Shown piece by piece: positions 24,201 through 33,200 of a DNA stretch of 64,000 nt. The position numbers and the translations under genes were made by a program. Origin of the DNA: Rebecca billardiae RCC1528 (taxonomy: Eukaryota > Haptophyta); contig OZ251253.1 in assembly GCA_965240325.2 (NCBI GenBank), positions 62,001-126,000 on the forward strand, read 5' to 3'. The notes beneath the pieces are model-generated. The model was not told where the DNA came from, ran no database searches, and saw only the letters and a program-made list of their open reading frames with translations. The stretch's first letter is position 1. Every line of letters begins with the position of its first letter.

Positions 24201-27200
24201 GGCGACGGTGGCGGGCTGGGCGGCGGGCTCGGCGGTGGCGAGGGCGGCGGGGAAGGCGGTGGCGAGGGCGGCGGGGAAGGCGGCGGGCTCGGTGGCGGCG
24301 AGGGCGGCGGGCTTGGCGGCGGAGATGGCGGCGGCGAAGGCGGCGGGCTGGGCGGCGGGCTGGGCGGCGGGCTCGGCGGCGGCGAAGGCGGCGGGCTCGG
24401 TGGCGGGCTCGGCGGCGGGCTTGGCGGCGGAGATGGAGGCGGCGACGGTGGAGGGCTGGGGGGCGGGCTCGGTGGAGGCGACGGCGGTGGAGACGGAGGC
24501 GGGCTTGGCGGCGGGGACGGGGGCGGGCTGGGCGGCGGGGAAGGCGGCGGCGACGGCGGCGGGATTGGCGGGGGCGATGGAGGCGGGGAAGGCGGCGGGC
24601 TCGGCGGCGGGCTAGGAGGCGGGGACGGCGGCGGGGAAGGCGGCGGACTCGGCGGCGGCGATGGCGGTGGTGATGGCGGCGGCGACGGCGGTGGGCTCGG
24701 CGGCGGGCTCGGCGGCGGGCTAGGAGGTGGGCTCGGCGGCGGGGAAGGCGGCGGACTCGGCGGCGGCGATGGCGGTGGTGATGGCGGCGGCGACGGCGGT
24801 GGGCTCGGCGGTGGGCTCGGCGGCGGGCTCGGCGGCGGGCTAGGAGGCGGGGACGGCGGCGGGGAAGGCGGCGGACTCGGCGGCGGCGATGGCGGTGGTG
24901 ATGGCGGCGGCGACGGCGGTGGGCTCGGCGGCGGGCTCGGCGGCGGGCTAGGAGGTGGGCTCGGCGGCGGGGAAGGCGGCGGACTCGGCGGCGGCGATGG
25001 CGGTGGTGATGGCGGCGGCGACGGCGGTGGGCTCGGCGGTGGGCTCGGCGGCGGGCTCGGCGGCGGGCTAGGAGGCGGGGACGGCGGCGGGGAAGGCGGC
25101 GGACTCGGCGGCGGCGATGGCGGTGGTGATGGCGGCGGCGACGGCGGTGGGCTCGGCGGCGGGCTCGGCGGCGGGCTAGGAGGTGGGCTCGGCGGCGGGG
25201 AAGGCGGCGGACTCGGCGGCGGCGATGGCGGTGGTGATGGCGGCGGCGACGGCGGTGGGCTCGGCGGTGGGCTCGGCGGCGGGCTCGGCGGCGGGCTAGG
25301 AGGCGGGGACGGCGGCGGGGAAGGCGGCGGACTCGGCGGCGGCGATGGCGGTGGTGATGGCGGCGGCGACGGCGGTGGGCTCGGCGGCGGGCTCGGCGGC
25401 GGGCTAGGAGGTGGGCTCGGCGGCGGGGAAGGCGGCGGACTCGGCGGCGGCGATGGCGGTGGTGATGGCGGCGGCGACGGCGGTGGGCTCGGCGGTGGGC
25501 TTGGCGGCGGCGAAGGCGGCGGGCTCGGCGGCGGGCTCGGTGGCGGCGACGGCGGCGGGCTCGGCGGCGGGCTCGGCGGCGGGCTCGGCGGTGGCGACGG
25601 GGGCGGTGACGGTGGCGGGCTCGGCGGAGGCGACGGCGGTGGGCTCGGTGGTGGCGAGGGCGGCGGGCTCGGCGGCGGCGACGGTGGCGGGCTCGGCGGC
25701 GGGCTCGGCGGTGGCGATGGCGGCGGCGACGGCGGTGGGCTCGGCGGTGGCGATGGCGGCGGGCTCGGCGGTGGCGAGGGCGGCGGCGAAGGCGGCGGGC
25801 TCGGCGGCGGCGACGGCGGTGGGCTCGGCGGCGGCGACGGTGGTGGCGAAGGCGGCGGGCTTGGCGGTGGCGAGGGCGGCGGACTCGGCGGCGGGCTCGG
25901 CGGCGGGCTCGGCGGCGGCGAGGGCGGCGGGCTCGGCGGCGGCGACGGAGGCGGCGACGGGGGTGGGCTCGGTGGCGGCGACGGCGGCGGCGACGGAGGC
26001 GGCGACGGCGGCGGACTCGGCGGCGGCGAGGGCGGCGGGCTCGGCGGCGGGCTTGGCGGTGGCGATGGCGGCGGGCTCGGCGGCGGGCTCGGCGGCGGCG
26101 AGGGCGGCGGGCTCGGCGGCGGGCTCGGCGGCGGGCTCGGCGGCGGGCTCGGCGGAGGTGACGGCGGTGGGCTCGGTGGCGGGGATGGCGGTGGGCTCGG
26201 CGGCGGCGATGGCGGCGGGCTCGGCGGCGGCGACGGGGGTGGCGATGGCGGAGGCGACGGGGGCGGGCTCGGCGGTGGCGATGGGGGTGGCGACGGCGGG
26301 GGACTCGGCGGCGGAGACGGCGGCGGGCTCGGCGGTGGCGAGGGAGGCGGCGAAGGCGGCGGGCTCGGCGGTGGCGACGGCGGCGGCGCCGGAGGCGGGC
26401 TCGGTGGGGGCGAAGGTGGCGGGGATGGTGGTGGGCTTGGCGGTGGGCTCGGCGGCGGTGAGGGCGGCGGGCTCGGCGGCGGGCTTGGCGGCGGCGAGGG
26501 CGGCGGGCTCGGTGGTGGGCTGGGCGGGGGCGATGGCGGCGGGCTCGGCGGGGGGCTCGGCGGGGGCGATGGCGGCGGGCTTGGCGGCGGTGACGGTGGC
26601 GGTGACGGTGGCGGGCTCGGAGGTGGGCTCGGTGGCGGGGATGGCGGCGGCGATGGCGGCGGGCTCGGCGGCGGGCTTGGCGGCGGCGACGGTGGTGGCG
26701 ACGGTGGCGGGGAAGGCGGCGGTGACGGTGGCGGTGACGGCGGCGGGCTCGGAGGTGGACTCGGTGGCGGCGAGGGCGGCGGGCTCGGTGGTGGGCTGGG
26801 CGGGGGCGAGGGAGGCGGGCTGGGCGGTGGGCTCGGTGGTGGCGACGGCGGCGGGCTTGGCGGCGGCGAAGGTGGCGGCGACGGCGGCGGGCTGGGCGGT
26901 GGTGACGGCGGCGGTGACGGCGGCGGGCTCGGAGGTGGGCTCGGCGGCGGCGACGGCGGCGGCGACGGCGGCGGAGACGGCGGCGGAGACGGCGGCGGGG
27001 ACGGCGGCGGAGACGGCGGCGGGGACGGCGGCGGGCTCGGAGGCGGGCTCGGAGGCGGGCTCGGCGGAGGGCTCGGCGGCGGCGAAGGCGGTGGGCTCGG
27101 CGGCGGGCTAGGCGGAGGGCTCGGCGGCGGACTTGGCGGTGGGCTCGGCGGTGGTGACGGCGGTGGGCTCGGTGGCGGGCTCGGCGGCGGGGATGGCGGC

Positions 27201-30200
27201 GGGCTCGGCGGCGGGCTCGGTGGCGGCGAGGGCGGCGGGCTCGGTGGTGGGCTGGGCGGGGGCGACGGCGGCGGGCTCGGCGGGGGGCTCGGCGGGGGCG
27301 ACGGCGGCGGGCTTGGCGGCGGTGACGGCGGCGGTGACGGTGGCGGGCTCGGAGGTGGGCTCGGCGGCGGCGACGGCGGCGGCGACGGCGGCGGAGACGG
27401 CGGCGGAGACGGCGGCGGGGACGGCGGCGGAGACGGCGGCGGGGACGGCGGCGGGCTCGGAGGCGGGCTCGGAGGCGGGCTCGGCGGCGGGCTCGGCGGC
27501 GGCGAAGGCGGTGGGCTCGGCGGCGGGCTAGGCGGAGGGCTCGGCGGCGGACTAGGCGGTGGGCTCGGTGGTGGTGACGGCGGTGGGCTCGGTGGCGGGG
27601 ATGGCGGCGGGGATGGCGGCGGGCTCGGCGGCGGGCTTGGCGGCGGCGAAGGTGGCGGAGACGGCGGTGGGCTGGGGGGCGGTGACGGCGGCGGTGAGGG
27701 CGGCGGGCTCGGTGGCGGGCTTGGCGGCGGCGAGGGCGGCGGGCTCGGTGGTGGGCTGGGCGGGGGCGAGGGAGGCGGGCTGGGCGGTGGGCTCGGTGGT
27801 GGCGACGGCGGCGGGCTTGGCGGCGGCGAAGGTGGCGGCGACGGCGGCGGGCTGGGCGGTGGTGACGGCGGCGGTGACGGCGGCGGGCTCGGAGGTGGGC
27901 TCGGCGGCGGCGACGGCGGCGGCGACGGCGGCGGAGACGGCGGCGGAGACGGCGGCGGGGACGGCGGCGGAGACGGCGGCGGGGACGGCGGCGGGCTCGG
28001 AGGCGGGCTCGGAGGCGGGCTCGGCGGAGGGCTCGGCGGCGGCGAAGGCGGTGGGCTCGGCGGCGGGCTAGGCGGAGGGCTCGGCGGCGGACTTGGCGGT
28101 GGGCTCGGCGGTGGTGACGGCGGTGGGCTCGGTGGCGGGCTCGGCGGCGGGGATGGCGGCGGGCTCGGCGGCGGGCTCGGTGGCGGCGAGGGCGGCGGGC
28201 TCGGTGGTGGGCTGGGCGGGGGCGACGGCGGCGGGCTCGGCGGGGGGCTCGGCGGGGGCGATGGCGGCGGGCTTGGCGGCGGTGACGGCGGCGGTGACGG
28301 TGGCGGGCTCGGAGGTGGGCTCGGCGGCGGCGACGGCGGCGGCGACGGCGGCGGAGACGGCGGCGGAGACGGCGGCGGGGACGGCGGCGGAGACGGCGGC
28401 GGGGACGGCGGCGGGCTCGGAGGCGGGCTCGGAGGCGGGCTCGGCGGAGGGCTCGGCGGCGGCGAAGGCGGTGGGCTCGGCGGCGGGCTAGGCGGAGGGC
28501 TCGGCGGCGGACTAGGCGGTGGGCTCGGTGGTGGTGACGGCGGTGGGCTCGGTGGCGGGGATGGCGGCGGGGATGGCGGCGGGCTCGGCGGCGGGCTTGG
28601 CGGCGGCGAAGGTGGCGGAGACGGCGGTGGGCTGGGCGGCGGTGACGGCGGCGGTGAGGGCGGCGGGCTCGGTGGCGGGCTTGGCGGCGGCGAGGGCGGC
28701 GGGCTCGGTGGTGGGCTGGGCGGGGGCGAGGGAGGCGGGCTGGGCGGTGGGCTCGGTGGTGGCGACGGCGGCGGGCTTGGCGGCGGCGAAGGTGGCGGCG
28801 ATGGCGGCGGGCTGGGCGGCGGTGATGGCGGCGGTGATGGCGGCGGGCTCGGAGGTGGGCTTGGCGGCGGCGACGGCGGCGGCGACGGCGGCGGAGACGG
28901 CGGCGGAGACGGCGGCGGGGACGGCGGCGGAGACGGCGGCGGGGACGGCGGCGGGCTCGGAGGCGGGCTCGGAGGCGGACTCGGCGGCGGGCTCGGCGGC
29001 GGCGAAGGCGGTGGGCTCGGCGGCGGACTCGGCGGAGGGCTCGGCGGCGGACTAGGCGGTGGGCTCGGCGGTGGTGACGGCGGTGGGCTCGGCGGCGGGC
29101 TCGGCGGCGGTGAGGGTGGCGGGCTCGGGGGCGGGCTTGGCGGCGGCGAGGGCGGCGGGCTCGGTGGTGGGCTGGGCGGGGGCGAAGGCGGCGGGCTCGG
29201 CGGGGGGCTCGGCGGGGGCGACGGCGGCGGGCTTGGCGGCGGTGACGGCGGCGGTGACGGTGGTGGGCTCGGAGGTGGGCTCGGCGGCGGTGACGGCGGC
29301 GGGGATGGCGGCGGGCTCGGCGGCGGGCTCGGAGGCGGCGAAGGTGGTGGGCTAGGCGGCGGGCTAGGGGGAGGGCTCGGTGGCGGGGATGGCGGCGGCG
29401 ATGGTGGCGGGCTCGGCGGCGGCGAGGGAGGGGGGCTCGGCGGCGGCGAAGGCGGCGGACTTGGCGGTGGCGAAGGCGGCGGGCTGGGCGGCGGGCTGGG
29501 CGGCGGGCTCGGCGGCGGGCTGGGCGGCGGGCTGGGCGGCGGCGACGGCGGCGGGCTCGGCGGTGGGCTCGGCGGAGGGCTCGGCGGCGGTGAAGGCGGC
29601 GGGCTCGGCGGTGGTGATGGCGGAGGGCTCGGTGGCGGTGATGGCGGCGGGCTCGGCGGAGGGCTCGGTGGCGGTGAAGGCGGCGGACTGGGCGGCGGCG
29701 AAGGCGGGGGGCTTGGGGGCGGGCTTGGTGGCGGCGAAGGCGGCGGGCGCGGAGGAGGGCTGGGCGGCGGAGACGGCGGCGGAGACGGCGGCGGCGACGG
29801 CGGCGGAGACGGAGGCGGAGACGGCGGAGGGCTTGGCGGAGGGCTCGGCGGCGGCGACGGCGGCGGGCTTGGCGGAGGGCTCGGCGGCGGCCTTGGTGGT
29901 GGGCTCGGCGGCGGGCTTGGAGGTGGCGATGGCGGAGGGCTCGGCGGCGGCGAGGGCGGAGGGCTCGGCGGCGGGCGCGGTGGCGGGGAGGGCGGCGGGG
30001 ACGGCGGCGGGCTTGGCGGCGGTGAGGGCGGTGGGCTAGGCGGCGGCGACGGCGGCGGGGACGGAGGCGGGCTCGGCGGAGGGCTCGGTGGCGGGGATGG
30101 CGGTGGGCTCGGCGGCGGACTCGGCGGTGGAGACGGAGGCGGGCTTGGCGGTGGCGGGCTGGGCGGAGGGCTCGGCGGCGGGCTCGGAGGGGGCGACGGC

Positions 30201-33200
30201 GGTGGGCTCGGCGGCGGCGAGGGCGGCGGGCTCGGCGGCGGGCTCGGCGGCGGGCTCGGCGGCGGGCTCGGCGGCGGGCTCGGCGGTGGGCTCGGCGGCG
30301 GGCTCGGCGGCGGGCTCGGCGGCGGCGATGGCGGCGGGCTCGGAGGTGGCGGGCTCGGCGGCGGGCTCGGCGGCGGAGACGGCGGCGGTGACGGCGGCGG
30401 AGACGGCGGCGGGCTCGGCGGCGGGCTCGGCGGCGGAGACGGCGGCGGAGAAGGCGGCGGGCTCGGCGGCGGCGAGGGCGGCGGGCTCGGCGGAGGGCTC
30501 GGCGGCGGCCTTGGTGGTGGGCTCGGCGGCGGGCTTGGAGGTGGCGATGGCGGAGGGCTCGGCGGCGGCGAGGGCGGAGGGCTCGGCGGCGGGCGCGGTG
30601 GCGGGGAGGGCGGCGGGGACGGCGGCGGGCTTGGCGGCGGTGAGGGCGGTGGGCTAGGCGGCGGCGACGGCGGCGGGGATGGAGGCGGGCTCGGCGGAGG
30701 GCTCGGTGGCGGGGATGGCGGCGGGCTCGGCGGCGGACTCGGCGGTGGAGACGGGGGCGGGCTCGGCGGTGGCGGGCTGGGCGGAGGGCTCGGCGGCGGG
30801 CTCGGAGGCGGCGACGGCGGTGGGCTCGGCGGCGGCGAGGGCGGCGGGCTCGGCGGCGGGCTCGGCGGCGGGCTCGGTGGCGGGCTCGGCGGCGGGCTCG
30901 GCGGTGGGCTCGGCGGCGGGCTGGGCGGCGGGCTCGGCGGTGGCGATGGCGGCGGGCTCGGAGGTGGCGGGCTCGGCGGCGGGCTCGGCGGCGGGCTCGG
31001 CGGCGGTGAGGGCGGCGGGCTCGGCGGCGGGCTCGGTGGCGGGCTCGGCGGCGGAGACGGCGGCGGGCTCGGTGGCGGGCTCGGCGGAGGGCTCGGTGGC
31101 GGGGATGGCGGCGGGCTCGGCGGCGGACTCGGCGGTGGAGACGGAGGCGGGCTCGGCGGTGGCGGGCTTGGCGGAGGGCTCGGCGGCGGGGACGGTGGCG
31201 GCGACGGCGGGGGGCTCGGCGGAGGCGAGGGCGGCGGGCTCGGCGGCGGGCTCGGCGGCGGGCTCGGGGGCGGGCTCGGCGGCGGGCTCGGCGGTGGGCT
31301 CGGCGGCGGGCTGGGCGGCGGGCTCGGCGGTGGCGATGGCGGCGGGCTCGGAGGTGGCGGGCTCGGCGGCGGGCTCGGCGGCGGGCTCGGCGGCGGTGAG
31401 GGCGGCGGGCTCGGGGGCGGCGACGGCGGCGGTGACGGTGGCGGACTCGGTGGCGGGCTCGGTGGCGGCGAGGGCGGCGGGCTCGGCGGCGGGCTCGGCG
31501 GCGGGCTCGGAGGAGGGCTCGGAGGAGGGCTCGGCGGCGGGCTCGGCGGCGGCGGGCTCGGCGGCGGCGACGGTGGCGGGCTCGGCGGCGGGCTGGGAGG
31601 AGGCGACGGGGGCGGGCTCGGCGGCGGGCTGGGCGGCGGGCTGGGCGGTGGGCTCGGCGGCGGGCTCGGCGGTGGACTGGGTGGCGGGGAGGGCGGCGGG
31701 CTGGGCGGCGGGCTCGGTGGTGGCGACGGCGGCGGGCTCGGGGGCGGTGGGCTCGGCGGCGGGCTGGGCGGCGGGCTGGGCGGTGGCGATGGCGGCGGTG
31801 AAGGCGGCGGCGACGGCGGCGGGCTCGGCGGCGGGCTCGGTGGCGGACTCGGTGGCGGTGAGGGCGGGGGGCTCGGCGGCGGGCTCGGCGGCGGGCTTGG
31901 CGGCGGGCTTGGCGGAGGCGACGGCGGCGGGCTCGGCGGCGGCGGGCTCGGCGGAGGCGAAGGTGGCGGGCTGGGCGGCGGGCTCGGCGGCGGGCTCGGC
32001 GGCGGGCTCGGCGGCGGGCTGGGCGGCGGGCTCGGCGGCGGGCTCGGCGGCGGGCTCGGCGGCGGCGACGGCGGCGGGCTCGGCGGCGGTGGGCTCGGCG
32101 GCGGGCTCGGCGGCGGGCTCGGCGGCGGGCTCGGCGGCGGGCTCGGCGGCGGACTCGGCGGTGGGCTCGGCGGTGGACTGGGCGGCGGGCTCGGCGGCGG
32201 GCTCGGCGGTGGGCTCGGCGGCGGACTCGGCGGAGGAGAGGGTGGCGGGCTCGGCGGCGGGGAGGGCGGCGGGCTCGGCGGCGGCGGGCTCGGCGGCGGG
32301 CTGGGCGGAGGGCTCGGCGGCGGCGACGGCGGCGGGGACGGGGGAGGGCTCGGCGGCGGCGATGGCGGCGGGCTGGGCGGCGGACTCGGCGGCGGGCTCG
32401 GCGGCGGGCTCGGCGGCGGGCTCGGCGGCGGGCTCGGCGGCGGCGGGCTCGGCGGCGGGCTCGGCGGCGGGCTCGGCGGCGGGCTCGGCGGCGGCGATGG
32501 CGGCGGGCTCGGCGGCGGGCTCGGTGGCGGCGACGGCGGTGGGCTCGGCGGCGGCGGGCTCGGCGGAGGGCTCGGCGGCGGCGAAGGCGGTGGGCTGGGA
32601 GGCGGCGAGGGCGGCGGGCTCGGCGGCGGGATCGGTGGCGGCGACGGCGGCGGGCTTGGAGGCGGCGACGGCGGTGGCGATGGTGGTGGTGACGGCGGCG
32701 GGCTGGGCGGCGGCGGGCTGGGCGGCGGCGAGGGCGGCGGGCTCGGCGGCGGCGATGGCGGCGGCGACGGCGGCGGGCTCGGCGGGGGCGACGGCGGCGG
32801 GCTCGGCGGCGGCGGGCTCGGCGGCGGGCTCGGCGGCGGGCTCGGCGGCGGGCTCGGCGGCGGACTCGGCGGCGGACTCGGCGGTGGGCTCGGCGGCGGA
32901 CTGGGCGGCGGGCTCGGCGGCGGGCTCGGCGGTGGGCTCGGCGGCGGACTCGGCGGAGGAGAGGGTGGCGGGCTGGGCGGCGGCGAGGGCGGCGGGCTCG
33001 GCGGCGGCGGGCTCGGCGGCGGGCTGGGCGGAGGGCTCGGCGGCGGCGACGGCGGCGGGCTCGGCGGCGGACTGGGCGGCGGACTGGGCGGAGGGCTCGG
33101 CGGCGGGCTCGGCGGCGGCGAAGGCGGAGGGCTCGGCGGCGGTGACGGCGGTGGGCTCGGCGGGGGCGGGCTCGGGGGCGGGCTCGGGGGCGGGCTGGGC

